Part shown: piece after piece, positions 14,146 to 26,115 of the stretch
How the letters are laid out: each line of letters opens with the position of its first letter
Numbering within the stretch: position 1 is the stretch's first letter
Notes under the pieces: model-generated
The model's input: only the letters and a program-made list of their open reading frames with translations
What the model was told of the DNA's origin: nothing
Databases searched by the model: none
Source of the DNA: Porpolomopsis calyptriformis
Lineage: Eukaryota; Basidiomycota; Agaricomycetes; Agaricales; Hygrophoraceae
Reading direction: 5' to 3'
Assembly (NCBI GenBank): GCA_951640195.1
Contig: OX621176.1
Coordinates: 310,001-374,000, forward strand
Length of the DNA stretch: 64,000 bases
Translations under genes and position numbers: made by a program

Positions 14146-16946
14146 CTTTGAGAAGATTGCTGGTATCAACAGATTCCTCTTTCAAACGAGTGAACTGTTT
14201 CGTAAACGCAGTTGCAACTGATCGCTCCTGGTACGGCGTTAAGTCATTCTCCCATTCGATTACCTGTAGGTGCCAGTGATAACAGTTAGGTATGACGTGA
14301 GTGATATCTTGGTGTTTGTCAACCTACGTCGATCTTTTCATCACCCTTGTACAACTCACACATTTCATCGAGAGTCGTGCCGGTTTGTTTCATGAATGCT
14401 CCTGCTTGGACGACAGCAAGAGGAAGGAGAGCAACATATCTAACCAGTTCTTCTGCACGACTCAACAGAGAAGGTGTTACAGTCTGCATGTTGACCCCAG
14501 CATCTTTTAAAAAAAGATCCGTGGTATCACGCAATTCCAGTGGGCGAAGTTGAAGTATAGAATGCTGATTTCCAGTAATGGTTGCCAGGGCCTCAGCTAC
14601 GCTTGCCGTCCTCGTTGTAAAGATGGTATTCCCTCGCATATTGGTGAGAGGCAGGTACGTTCGAAAGAAGCCAAGAGTACCCCCATCAATATTATCGACA
14701 TTATCGAAGACGAGAAGCCAGTCGCCATGGGGTTCTTCTAGCCAACGTCGTGTGGATATGAGTTTTGCACTTTGTTCTTGAAGATAGCGATCGGGATGAG
14801 CGACGAGATCAAGTACATTGGTTAGTCCGTGACTTAGCTTGTCAACATCGTTGGCCGATATCCAAAATACGTACGAGTACCGGTGATTCAGCGATATGTT
14901 GATGTACTGTAACACGAGCTGCGATTTGCCGAGACCGTGCATCCCATAAACGCCACAACAGCTTGGTATACCGTTCTGCACCTTGCTCAAAGCGTCCTGC
15001 AGAAAGGCCACGTCTTTGTCTCTTCCGGTAAAGTGTTTTGAAAGGATACCCATTGGAGCATTGGTGACTGTACCTACAGATAAAGCGAATCAGATACGAC
15101 AGAAGAGATGGTGCCAATTCAAAACATTTGGACTTGGCTGCAGACCAATATAGATGATGGAGCACGCAAGAGTTTCTTTGGAGATCCAAGAAATAAATAG
15201 GGAGCAAGAATAGGAAATCTTTTGGTAAATCCTTGGTATATACAGGACATTGTGCCCACAGATGAAGAAAAGCTCCGAGGAATCAAACAGCAAAGCCAAA
15301 GACCCATCTCACTCACCTGATTTGACAGTGCGTGCGATATCATTTGTAAAGCGCTCAACAGCCCGGAAGAGTTGGTGGAACTTTCTATCATCCTTCCCAC
15401 TAAATTTGCACATCCCGGTGTGATCGTCGTCAATACCTTCTTCTACCTCTGACGCGTCGCCAATGGTTGCCGAAGTATGCTCAACTATCTATTGGGGTTT
15501 CATGGGTAAACAACGTCATCAATCAGGAGCTCCAAGTATCATACCTTCCCGCTCAGACCGGGCACCCCGGTAATATCCTTCGTTTCATAAAACGAATGGA
15601 TTTGGAATGCGTTATCCTTCAACATAATAGCAAAGCCCTTTGTGATTCTGTCCAACGTCTCACTGTCTGGGTCCAAGGCATCGAGTACTCCGGTGTCAAC
15701 ACGACGAAGAGTGAGAGTGTGTACGGCCTTCGAAAGAGCAACCCAGTTGGTCCCACGATGTGGCGTTCCAAAGAACACGATAGCACGCGTTGATTTATAA
15801 ACGGGTTCGAGATGTTTCTGATATTCCCCAGCACTTTTTGATTTCTGAATGGCCTAGTCAAAACATCAGTCATTTTGGCTACGAACAAGATGAACAGTTT
15901 TTACATCTTTGACCACAAGTCCGCCCAAACTATGTGCAATGAAAATAATGGGCCTCATAGGCTGGATAATTGTTAATACATTTGCATCGAGACATGTGTA
16001 AATGGACCTCACGTCATTACGACGTTCACCTTCGAGAGCAGATAACATATTCGTCGCAAGCCGGGAAATATTGGTGCGGCTCATCCTACTAAACAGATGG
16101 GCCACGTCTGTGTCGTAGCCGTATGTTAGAATGCGAGCGTTTGGGAACTTCTCTGGCAATAGATCGTTCGGCCAAAATACTTCTGCTTTATCGTTGCCTG
16201 CACCTGGCTTATGAACTTCCTCTGTCCATGCGCCCTTCGGATGTCCACCAAACCCATGAACAAGTACGATACTGTGAGAATCAGATTGAGGTCCATTAGG
16301 GGCAGCGTAACTGTAAGTCAGCTCACTCTACAATAGGGCCTCCCTTTCCATCGACACCATCCGCGAGGACTGTGAAGTCGCACCGGCGCACCTGGACTGT
16401 GGCAGCAAGGAGAAGGAGTTGAATAATAATGGATCCTCGGTCCTGGCCATCATCGTTACCATTTGGGTTCCTCAAGGCCAAAGAAATTTCTATTGTAAAA
16501 TGTGAGGAGTGGCGGTATGGATCAATATAGACACGCACCAGATTCAACAGCCTCTTGTAGCTCACGAATACCAATTTCAATGGCCCCAAGGCATGGATCG
16601 AGAATAGACGGTAGATACGTAGATTTCTTATGCATGATTCGAAGTGACAACATTAAAGGCTGATCCTTCACAACAGAACTGGATCTTCTAAGCAATCCAT
16701 TGGCATGAAGGAAAGGTGTAAACCGTACATTGTGAACTCCTGGTTCCATTTTGGATCCCTGCCTTGCTGGCGAATCTGGGTGTCGGCTGAAATGCCTCCT
16801 CGAATTTGTACGTAGGCCCTGAGACCGCCAGGGAATACAGGCAACCTTTCCGCTCGAATAACTAGCAATATGTATAGGTGAGTGTTGTCACGCATTGTTT
16901 GAACGAACGTACCTCGAAGAGAATAAGTGGTGATAGTTGATTCCAT
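12692..16946 (-). CDS. NLR-2: C2 - SesB-like alpha/beta hydrolase - NB-ARC - TPR protein
   Basis: Proposed exons 16913-16946, 16729-16861, 16539-16687, 16327-16489, 15905-16310, 15545-15853, 15317-15488, 14328-15073 and 12692-14263 total 3684 nt, 1227 aa, all phases consistent. Order of parts: C2 domain (DPKWNQEFT, LMLSLRIMHKKS); serine hydrolase of the DUF676/SesB type with oxyanion segment LVHGFGGHPKGAW, nucleophile elbow AHSLGGLVV, FFGTPHRG and a candidate catalytic His in DDHTGMCKFSG; NB-ARC with P-loop GMHGLGKSQ, Walker B WLLVFDNVD and TTRTASVAEAL; then about eight TPR units. SesB-NB-ARC-TPR architecture is known in fungal NLRs; lipase or esterase signalling on activation is inferred. 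Uncertain points are a 41-nt intron (16688-16728), the 16-nt gap at 16311-16326, and a 243-nt intron joining hydrolase to NB-ARC. The alternative of two separate genes is less likely because phases join cleanly. Confidence 0.87.
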
Positions 16947-18660
16947 AGTCAAGGTCGCCACAGTATCAAGGATATCAGTCGATTCGGTTGAAAGTTATCC
17001 CATTCGCACCAGTCTTTTTGTACTCCAGCGAATGTGGCGTTGATCGTATCACCAGAACACGCCAACATGTCAGATACGGCTCCGGTCCGAGAGAGGTAGC
17101 GTGACAGTGAACAACCCAGATGCAAACCAAGATTGTGCGCTGTGTCGTTTTGGGGACATGTCCTCTTAATGTTCAGTCTTTCTAGCTCTCTCCTGGTTTT
17201 ATGGTTTATTGTTCAAATGTTTTAGTCGTCTTCTGCACAGGAAAGGAGTAAAAACCTCTAAGGAAGACGATCGTTAGTATTATGCGGTATGGATGAAGGA
17301 ACTCTTGGCCTGCGTGTGCGCACAAGGTTGGCAAAGCCGGATGCGGTTCACATCGATGTTGGGTTGGGGAGAGCTTGCCGTGAATGGAAATGAGATGATG
17401 GGTGAATGAGAGTCGATAGTAGAGAGGGAAACAGAGGTTGATGATCGGCAAGGGGCAATGGACAAGCCTTGCATTTGTTGACCTGGGTCCAGGCTGGCAT
17501 TGCTGGATGGTGAAGACGGGCAAGAACATGGGTTCCCATGCAAAAGAAGTGTGGAGGAAAAAGTGAGGAATGCTCGTCCGAATCTTCTGGTCATCGTGGC
17601 GCTGGTTTGCGTTGTCATCATCACTGTCAACATGGCCTCAGCAAATATCACCCTCAGCCTACACCACCGGAAGACCATGTCCACCTTGTTCTTTGCAAAT
17701 GGAAGCCTGATTCGTTTTACCTCTTCGCGTCATCACGGACATCTGCCGTCACCCTCCCAAGTATCTTCGTTATCTTGGGTGGTGTGTCCTGGGAGTGGAT
17801 GGATCGTTGCAGGACAGACGAGTGCACCAGGTCGATCTGAATGGCAAACTCATCAAGCTGGGCAGCCAGGTACCATCTCAGACATCTAAAACCCTCCAGG
17901 GTTTTCATCAGGAATTAGCCATTCGGGACGGGGAACAATGTGGGTGAACTGGTTTGCCATCAGGTGTTGGTACGCACATTATTCCTTGGAGCAAAGGCAA
18001 TGTGCCACCTCTCCTTACAATCTTTCCCTGCAACTAACTTGATCATCTGTCTAGTGGTTCCAACTTAGCATTGACACACGGTAGTGAGCGAAGACTTGAC
18101 ACTTTGAAAAGTATAAACGACATCAGGAATGGGGTCACAGGCGCTTGTAGGCTCCATACTCCTTGGTTCGATTCTCGCACAGTCGTTGCACTAAAGGTTT
18201 GTCAACACCTCTTCTCTGGCCAACCTCCTTACACCAGCCTGTCAGACACCCAATTGTATTCTCCGAATGGACGACATTCCCCACCGACATATCTGCAATC
18301 TTCCTGACGGTCCTAGTTACCCGTTTTCGTCGCGATACACACTCCGCTGATAATCCATTCCTTCGTAGATTTTTTCCGAATAATAGTGATGCCGCATTCG
18401 TATCTGATCACAAACCCAAACCTACTGATCTCTTACTCCATTACAACTATAGTGCAGCTGCCGTGAAACGCTGGGGTAGAAACCACGCTGTTCTCGACAA
18501 TTGCCCAGCTCTTCCACATCCCGAGGCACCTGAAACCGTGGCCATAGGCCCAACAAAAACTGTCGATCGCACAACAACAATTGCTAAGCTAGACATGTTA
18601 GGACCGCTGTATAGACATCTACCGTTTCAATTTCCCTGGCCACGATACCAGTCCTGTCTT
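16947..18660. other. No recognisable gene
   Basis: Several ORFs of up to about 130 codons exist on both strands between 17200 and 18660, but none has recognisable domains, consistent coding character or a convincing exon chain. The 5' part should contain the NLR-2 promoter. Confidence 0.5.
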
Positions 18661-18987
18661 CACCTTTGTGTCTGGATCCGATGACAATACTATTCGGCTG
18701 TGGGACACGGTTAGCGATGCACATCTGAACATCCTCCCTGGCGCATTCGTGCTGCATTCAATCGGTCGCGCAACTTTGTCCAAATCTCATTGCATACCAG
18801 GGACTCAAGTCCGATGTTTGGTTATATCACGGAAGACGGTTGGGTCTACTCAATCACCCCTGAATCGAAGGATTTGCTGTATTCCGGTTTCTTATAGAGC
18901 CAGGTTTGCTGCGAGCGGAGATCATGTAGTTTTCAGTGGAGTGGATCATCCTATCGTTGTCCTTGATTTTGCAGACATGAATCTCTA
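18661..18987 (+). pseudogene. NLR relic: WD40 tail fragment
   Basis: The fragment begins with VSGSDDNTIRLWDTVS, one WD40 blade, followed by a shifted remnant of the conserved post-WD40 tail: NRRICCIPVSYRA, ASGDHVVFSG and VVLDFADMNL. In the complete gene at 28.6-33.2 kb these read NRRICWIPASYRP, ASGDRVVFSR and VVLDFANMDL. Small deletions shift the frame between the blade and the tail. No NACHT domain is nearby. Confidence 0.8.
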
Positions 18988-19913
18988 ACCTATAGCAGTT
19001 TTTGCCTTGACAAGGTGTTTTATTACCCTCATAATGAACCGGTTTTTTAGAGTCGTATTGACTTTCATGCTCTATCGATTTTTCGTAGACTTTACCACCT
19101 GGGTGAAGGAATACAAAAAATACTGTAACCGCAATAATGAACGCGTACAAGGCACTACACCGGTCCGGGGGGTCCTTCACTGGCTATCGAGAGTGTGTGG
19201 AGCGGAGGTCTTCCTTGGACTTGACCAAAATCAGAGTCTTGGGTAGTTCGGCCGAATCATGAGACCGCCGTTCCTGGCAGCCTTTGGGGGTCCACCGCGG
19301 GGATCATCCTTACGCCTTGTCTAAGATGCCGAGCTTGCCTGCGGCATAGATCCCACATGAATTCGCTTAGGGACATGCGACTCGGTTAACTTTCTAGGAA
19401 CAAAGGTTGGACGACCCTGCTTGTTATCTGTAGGTGCTTGCTTGCTCATGCTTATCGCTTCAATTTTCACAGCTTTCTCTGTGATAGAATCACCAAAAAG
19501 ACAAGAATTGAAGAGAATACGAAGTAGTCGGAATCTCGGCAATCCGTTGATTACTTAATCATTAAACGGACAAAAACGACTATAATAAGCGCGGTAGAAG
19601 CCCACGAGTTACCAGCAAAGTATAGCTGTGGTAGATGTGTTATTGACCAGAAAAGCATGTATATGAACATGCCCGGGTTAAGTGCCCTTGGCTATCTTCT
19701 AACTTACTCTTCGTCTCTTCGTATTCACCGTGAATGCGGAGCTGAGTGTAAGTACTGTATTGTTGTTGTTATTGTCGAGAAACGTCCAAAGTTAGCTAAG
19801 CGGTTATTGTAAACTGAAAATGGCAGTCAACCCAAAGAACAATGACCGGTTTTGGTTTTTAAAGTCGTTCGTTGCCAGTTTTCGTTGCCAGTTTTTTTTT
19901 ACTTTCGTTTCCA
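18988..19913. other. Intergenic, nothing clear
   Basis: A 73-codon minus-strand ORF (19321-19542) contains a polar MSKQAPTDNKQGRPTFVPRK segment but matches nothing I know. The last 40 nt before the next gene carry a duplicated TCGTTGCCAGTTTT and a T-run. Confidence 0.4.
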
Positions 19914-21344
19914 ATGCCTTCGCCTTCGCTTTCAAGATCGCCACGAACTAGAACACGACATAGCACCACCCGCAGACATGCCTTCATCAGCGTACACAAC
20001 AAACCACTTCCACCCGCTCCGCCTCATTACGACGATAACTTCAACCTCACACTCTCCCAGCTCGGCCTTTCCTTCGACTTTCCTCGCCCACCATCCATAC
20101 GCTCAATTTCCCCACCACCTTCCCTCTCAACCTCAAGTCCAACCTCCAACTGCAGCGCCCTCCCTCTCACTCCCTCCTCCTCCGATGACGACTCTTTTTA
20201 CTCCCCTTCCCCCTCCCCTTCTCTCCTCCCTAGACGCGCTACCATAAAGCCTCTGATCATCGTCAAACACGGCTCCGAGTCTACCAAGCAACAGGGCTCC
20301 CAATGCTCCTTATCGACTTCCTGGATCGACGATTCCGATTCCGATTCCGACGACGACGACGACATCGAATCAAACTCCGACTCTGAAGAGGCAAGCGAAT
20401 GGTATTCACGCGAGTTCAGCCAAATCATCTCCCTTTCCTCCCCTCTCCCTCCCCACCTCGCTACCTCCTCCGCCCGAGAATCCATCTTCGTCTCCCAACC
20501 CCACCGTGTTCGCACCGCATCCGATCCCGTCCCCAGTCTCCAACTCGATCCTGCCTACATCACCACGCCCGTCCCCACCGTCGTTACCCCCTCGACGCCG
20601 GTCAGCCCTCGTCCGCCCCCGCGCACACCTCTACCCGCCGATGTGAGATCTCCGGAAGAGGAATACGATGAGGAGGACGCGCGGAGCATGTATTCGCTCG
20701 AAGCCCGATTGAATTTGCTCACGGTGGACGAGGAGAACGATGAACGCCGGATCCCAGTCGAACTATCATTTTCGCCATTGGATTTGGAGACCGACGTCGG
20801 GTTTGGGCTGTTGGAGCTTGAGAGGAGGAATAAGAAGAGGGAGAGCGAGAGTGGTGGTAAAGACGGAGGACGCGCGCTTCGATCGAGATGGTCGACGTCG
20901 ACGGTTGCGACTGTGCGCGACGAGAAGCGGTCGACGTCTGCGGGGACGATCAGGCAGTCTGCCGCTTCGAAACTCCGCTTCTTCCATTTCGGTAGTGGTG
21001 GTGGTGGTGGTGGTGGGGGAGGGAGGAAGGAGCGGGAGAAGGCGAGCGTGCCTTCTTCCTCCCCGCCCTCATCTTGGTACACGTCCTCGCATTCGCACTC
21101 GAGCTCGCATAACTCTCTGTGGTCGATGACGACCGCGAAGGGGAGGTGGTCGAAGGAGTCGAGAGCGAGTATGACTCTGATGCCGATGCGACCAGGAGTG
21201 GTCGAGCTCGATCGGGATCGGTATCGCCTCCGGAGTGGAAGTGGGAGCAGCGGCAGGAAGAGTGAGGATAGTTATGAGAGTGCGTGGAACACTGGGAGTA
21301 GGAGAAAGCCCATTCCGATCGAGATGTTCTTGAGGTCTTCGTGA
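19914..21344 (+). CDS. Ser/Pro-rich hypothetical protein
   Basis: Single long exon of 476 codons from ATG 19914; earlier in-frame codons lack an ATG. The protein is strongly Ser/Pro-rich, with an acidic run of Asp/Ser near residue 145 (DDSDSDSDDDDDIESNSDSE), a Gly9 run near residue 360 and an Arg/Ser-rich C-terminus. Such composition suggests a largely disordered, phosphorylatable protein. No known domain is visible. The even codon usage and lack of stops over 1.4 kb of GC-richer DNA support coding. Localisation and function are unknown. Confidence 0.65.
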   Translation: MPSPSLSRSPRTRTRHSTTRRHAFISVHNKPLPPAPPHYDDNFNLTLSQLGLSFDFPRPPSIRSISPPPSLSTSSPTSNCSALPLTPSSSDDDSFYSPSPSPSLLPRRATIKPLIIVKHGSESTKQQGSQCSLSTSWIDDSDSDSDDDDDIESNSDSEEASEWYSREFSQIISLSSPLPPHLATSSARESIFVSQPHRVRTASDPVPSLQLDPAYITTPVPTVVTPSTPVSPRPPPRTPLPADVRSPEEEYDEEDARSMYSLEARLNLLTVDEENDERRIPVELSFSPLDLETDVGFGLLELERRNKKRESESGGKDGGRALRSRWSTSTVATVRDEKRSTSAGTIRQSAASKLRFFHFGSGGGGGGGGGRKEREKASVPSSSPPSSWYTSSHSHSSSHNSLWSMTTAKGRWSKESRASMTLMPMRPGVVELDRDRYRLRSGSGSSGRKSEDSYESAWNTGSRRKPIPIEMFLRSS

Positions 21345-21479
21345 TTTTTTTTTTGTTCTTTTCTTTTCTTTCGTGTCTGTCAACATACTGTAGCCATATC
21401 GACCTATACCTTGTTGTGTTTTTAGTACTTATGAATAATTCAAATGAACTCTGCCCTTCAGCTTGAGCGCTCTCATGCC

Positions 21480-21655
21480 ATCAATTAAATCAAAGTTGGA
21501 CAACAAACGGAGGTTAAAGCAGGTATGTTCTACTGCTATCAAAACACCAGGGATATCGAGAAGCTCTCAAAGCAGATCGAGGAACCCAACAAAGTCCTCG
21601 AAATTTTCAAGGATGGAAGAACACCTGCCCTAGCGGTCATCAACCGAATAAACGA
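21480..21655 (+). pseudogene. NLR relic: helical N-terminal domain fragment
   Basis: It matches the N-terminal helical exons of the NACHT-WD40 gene at 28.6 kb: TCAATTAAATCAAAGTTGGA and TTCTACTGCTATCA, then the segment for RDIEKLS.QIEE.N.VL.IFKDG. About 170 bp covering the first intron and adjacent coding sequence is missing, with a short ATCAAAA-like match at the join. The ORF across it (21525-21722) is fortuitous. Confidence 0.75.
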
Positions 21656-21683
21656 GGGAAAAAACATTCCAACCTTTGTGATT

Positions 21684-23903
21684 TTAGACGGTAGTGTTTC
21701 CACCATCCATATGGAGGACTGAATTGGGACCCTCTCTCTTCAAAAGTACACGTCCATCAACTCTGCGATTCTCCATCGGGTCAGCCTGCGCTAGCCGCGA
21801 CGGTATATCTGATGTGTGTAATGCAGCAGCGACCGACAGCAATGTGAATGGCTCCTCCTTCCCTAAACGCAGGTTGGAGACAAATAGCAAGACGGTCATC
21901 GCGGCGAAAAGCACGGTGGATGTGACAATTAAGGGGAGGGACGACCGGAAGACGACGACTTCTGCCGCGGCTCTACCGGGGACGTACATTGTCCCGAGCT
22001 TGCCACCAAGGAAGAGTTTCATGCTCGATTGTAACATCTGGACGTAGGTGGCGGTGATATTCACCAATGGAGCCGGGGCGAGGGTCGTGTCACCGGCTGA
22101 GGTATTTATGGCCTTGATTCGGTCGATCCCAAATATCAGCCCAGCTTCCGCTTTCGATCCAAAACTAAGGAAATTTGGCCCGGTGTTGCCCCCAAAGTTG
22201 GAGAATATCAGTGAGAGGAGGAGGCTGGTCTGTGTGGGGTGGAGATTGCCTTGCTTGGTGTAATATCTGTCATTGTGAATGGTCAAAAATCCTTGACCGT
22301 CACTGCGGACTTCGCGGGTTTGATAGGTGGGACGAGGGGTGCACCCAAGGAATGCAGCGTGCCAAGTGGAATTGGGGTCTGTGAACTGGAGGGTAGGGAT
22401 ACCGGTTAGGTCCGCATGGAAATTCGCTCCGAATTGAGGATTAAAATATTGGCAACCAGTGGCGCATTGAAGTAACTCGAACACTATACTGCCGTCTGAA
22501 GGAAGAGCACCATTTGTATGGTTGGTCAAGTATAGTGACGGATCCGGTATGCTAGTAGAGGCAGGGGAGAACACATCTGTTCAAGAGCTGTTTCACAACT
22601 TATTAGAACAGCTTAGAAAAGGGTACACACCATAAATTGGCTCGAACAACAAGTCTAACCCTAGCTCAGAGAGATTTACGATGGTCGTCTGATTGGAGGA
22701 TGAAAATTCCGTTGCGTACTGTATTGCCGTTATATTAGGCGTTGCCCAAATGCAGCTTGGATATAACTCGGCCACGTCTGAGAGCCAACGCGCAGGTGTG
22801 TTAATGGACAAATCACTGGGATATGGTGCGATATATGCCATCACTCCGGCCGAAAGATTTCCTTGAACAGTAAAGCCATAGCTGTTGCCCATTTTTAGAT
22901 TGCACTCGGATGTAAAATTTTGACTTACCGCACACCGAGCTGTGTCTCTGCCCAAGCAATGGATGTAGCTTCATCTGTATTAGAAAGCAACGCCTCTGAT
23001 TCAAAGGGTGATATGGTCGAGATACTGCAAGGATGAAATGTACATCAGGGAAAGTATTGCAAGACACAGAGCGGGAATATATACTTGTACACAGAATCTA
23101 CCTGAATAGCACCCACTTTGAACGCCATTATATCACTATCCAAAAAGATCGGCTCAATCGTTACTACGGATCAGTTCAGATGGTTAAAGCACTCCCCGAA
23201 GTTCAATGAAATCACGCACAAGCTGTGGGTGCCAAAGTTGAAGTGGCTATGGCCAAAAAGGCTGCGACGAAAGCAACCATAAAATAACCACTCGAGTGCC
23301 TGCGTATGATTGCTTTGCCAGCATCTATAGTACCGAACGAGGGGCTTGATATATGATTGAGGGTAGCAATGGGCACTCCCTCTGTATGCGTACGAAGAGT
23401 TCTGAAGAATTCCTCGCTCTTTGAAGGGAATATCAGTTTGTGTAGGAGTGTGTGGTGGCAGATCAAACCTTCAGGTGTCCAATGAGGGATTGCAGTGGAA
23501 TAAGTGCAATGGTTATTAGCAAGATACTGATTGCTGTAATTCCAGATTTGACAGAAGCTGAAAAAAGAAAAAGTTTGAGTCAGTAAATGCGAGACGCAGC
23601 TTGTATTACCATCTTACTAAGGTGCTTCGGTGAAGGGTTGAATATCCCGTTCCCTGTCACTGAGACTAGATGATCTGTTACAGTGTAGCAGAATGCGAGA
23701 TAAATGATTCCGACGAGAGGCAGAATGAGGCACTTTGCAAGTGCAAGATACTTTCTCCTGTGGTTCAAAGGCACAGAACCTGATGGCGGCAAGCTAAACT
23801 CGGGGTTGTCAGTTTCCGGCGTATTTTGTATGGTTGTCTGTTCGTTGTGTGGTGCGGAATCTGTTTGTAGATCCTCCGGATTTGAGTGCGAAGGGGAGGA
23901 CAT
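21684..23903 (-). CDS. Uncharacterised multi-pass membrane protein (basidiomycete family)
   Basis: About seven exons from ATG 23903 to stop 21684, with introns near 23596-23625, 23467-23516, 23168-23219, 23032-23088, 22879-22925 and 22577-22630. The N-terminus is cytosolic-type (Pro/Asn/Glu-rich), followed by hydrophobic segments LALAKCLILPLVGIIYLAFC, ISILLITIALIPL, YFMVAFVAAFLAIATS and, near the C-terminus, LPLIVTSTVLFAAMTVLLF. The large loop between the last two has many N-x-S/T sites and Cys residues, as expected for an extracellular region, with SEEFFRTLRT and AWAETQLGVR motifs. I recognise the general pattern of a widespread Agaricomycete membrane family but know no function. The frame is intact. 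Confidence 0.75.
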
Positions 23904-24382
23904 GGTATGAAGCGTATGAGTTGGATGAAGGAACAGGCGTAGAGCCTCGGCTCAGCAACGCCATTCGCCCCAGAGTGAAAATCAACCCTGAAAATACAGC
24001 AATGTGATCAAGTGCTTCTTGCTGTATGAAGAAGCACTTTACACAGCCAAGATTTGTGCTTCTTCGAAATGTCATGTGGCCCGATCTGCGGCTTCTGATT
24101 GGCTGGGCACATATTCAGATGACCAATCCTGTTAGACTGTTCCTTGGTTTTGCGGAGTATCCCCAAACTCATGGTAATGTGCCCTGATTTCTCGCCTTCT
24201 GATTTGCTGGATAACATCTCATGACTTTCGGATATAGTGTGACAGACCAAACTTCGCCGTTTTCCCATTGCTGTGTAAACCCGCTCACGCGAAAATGATC
24301 GGCAACCAGGCAGTTCCGCTACTCAGTCCACTGCCCATAATACCTCTTGAAAACTTCTGCTGAGCGATTTCCTCCTTTGCCA
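23904..24382. other. Divergent promoter region
   Basis: Lies between the divergent membrane-protein and pepsin-like genes. Two short segments (about 24025-24085 and 24175-24225) share CTTCTTCGAAATG/CTTCTGATT-type words. No coding sequence is recognised. Confidence 0.4.
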
Positions 24383-26115
24383 ATGTTTATTACAATCCTC
24401 ACTCTGCTGGGCACCGCCGCAGTGTCTGCAGCAGACGCATGTGCGTTTTTTCAGATCTATCTTCAGCATGCAATCATTTGAACTATATACTCAGCGTGGG
24501 CAATATTGAACATGACTGTCCTCGTGAATATGACCGACCTTGATTATATCTATCCTCATACCCCAATTTCCATCGGCACTCCTCTCCAAACTATTCCAAT
24601 GGGAGTTAACTTGGCAGGTTCACTTTTCGCTGCCTGGGACGGCAATATTTGTTCATTTTGTCCGGGTACGTCTTGCATTCCTAGCCATTGGCTTGGAGTA
24701 TCGATCAGCTTCTCATGCTGATGTTGTGTCCAGGCAATAGCCTGTATGACCCGACTCAATCTAGTACCTTCAATGTAGGTACCTGACCAATCTGCCGTGC
24801 AATCTAGCTATCATCGAGCCTAATGAATTCAATCACGCTAATGGTCACATAACAGAACACGCACCAGCCTTGGAACTATTCCACCCCAGAGTTCAGTGGG
24901 GGGTATGTAACCGATGCTGTCGTGATCGGTGGATCTCTTGAGGAGCCTATGGATGATTTTGGTGAGGACACTCTAGTGGTTCTCCCTTTTCGTCTCTTAC
25001 CACCATTTTAGTTCTGACAGACAGTCTGTCGACCTCATTTCCACAGCGCTTGGACAACGGACACTTTGGAATGTATGTTCCTCCAGATGCGACTTCCCAG
25101 TCCTTAAGTATCTTTTCTCGGCTATGGAAGCAAGGCAAACTCCTCGACCCTGTCATTGGTTTCCGCTTTGATCCTATTAAGACGAGAATAACAATTGGGG
25201 CGTTGGATCCCTCCGATTATGAAGGAACCCTCAACTGGGTACAGATGGAGTCACCTGGTCCATCTTGGGACTGGTATAATGTAGTCAAAATAGATGGCCT
25301 AAAAGGTTATAACGGGTCATTTATCCCATGGGGTAGCAACCTTCGTGCTGCTGTCAGCTCACGTATGCCCTTCGACGACTTCATCATTGTCCTTCCTAAA
25401 ATCGTTTTGCAGTTAATCGCGACATCAAGGTCCCCAATGTCACAGTGTACTATGAAGATAACGGCTATACAGGTCCAATATCAGGAACCATTAGCGTTTG
25501 GAGTGACGGTGGTGTTGTCGCAGCATTTGGCTATCCCTGCACACTTCTTCCTGACAACAGCGGGGGAGATGCTCCCTATGCTGCCCTCACGGTGACCATC
25601 AATGGAGTAGATTATCCCCTGGATTCCTTCAACAACATGATTCGAGCCCCTTCGCTCTTCTCACTCCCAGGCGTCTGCAATGTTGCAATGATGAATAAAA
25701 CAGTATACCCCGATCAACCAATGCCTCCGGATATTGTACTTGGCCAACCATTCTTACGGAGCACATATTTGTAAGTTCGTTGCCTCTGAATTGCTCCCTA
25801 AATTGAATGGTGTATCACAGGGCGTATCGCTTCCCAACGGATGATTGTCCTGGCTTCTATGGTTTCGCGTACCCCACGGGTGCCAACCGTACCGATGCAC
25901 AAAAAGCCCAAAAGCCATCTTCGACGCCGACAAACAGCGCAAAATGTCTCAGCCTCACACCCCCGACCTCCTCACCATCACTGCTACCGATCGCTAAGAA
26001 GAACAAGGGGCCGACCCCATCGTATTCAATCTACCTGAACCCCGGCCAGGGCCAGGTAGCGCTTTCAGGAGTAGACGGTTTGCCCAAGCAAACATGGGCT
26101 CTCCCGTCAAATTGA
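24383..26115 (+). CDS. Pepsin-like (A1) protein lacking catalytic aspartates
   Basis: Seven exons (24383-24440, 24495-24665, 24734-24774, 24856-24961, 25012-25362, 25413-25770, 25821-26115) give 1380 nt, 459 aa, fully in frame. A secretion signal is clear (MFITILTLLGTAAVSA). Family A1 features are present: PISIGTPLQTI, YDPTQSSTF, FGMYVPP, LWKQGKLLDPVIGFRF, ITIGALDPSDYEGTLNWV, and the C-terminal PDIVLGQPFLRSTYLAYRF. However, where active enzymes have DTGS this protein reads NLAGS, and at the second DTG/DSG site it reads AAVSSLNRD. Several N-glycosylation sites are present. It is most likely a secreted non-catalytic homologue. Unlike the retroviral-type proteases nearby, this is a host gene. 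Confidence 0.85.

Noticed and set aside
15074..16946. Hydrolase as a separate gene from NB-ARC
   Set aside because: A phase-compatible intron joins them, and SesB-NB-ARC fusions are an established fungal architecture; still listed as the alternative.
18150..18185. GGTTCGATTC, a tRNA B-box-like word
   Set aside because: No matching A box, T-stem pairing or acceptor stem could be formed around it.
17200..18660. Several ORFs of 60-173 codons
   Set aside because: No recognisable domains, no coherent exon chain, and both strands look equally open.
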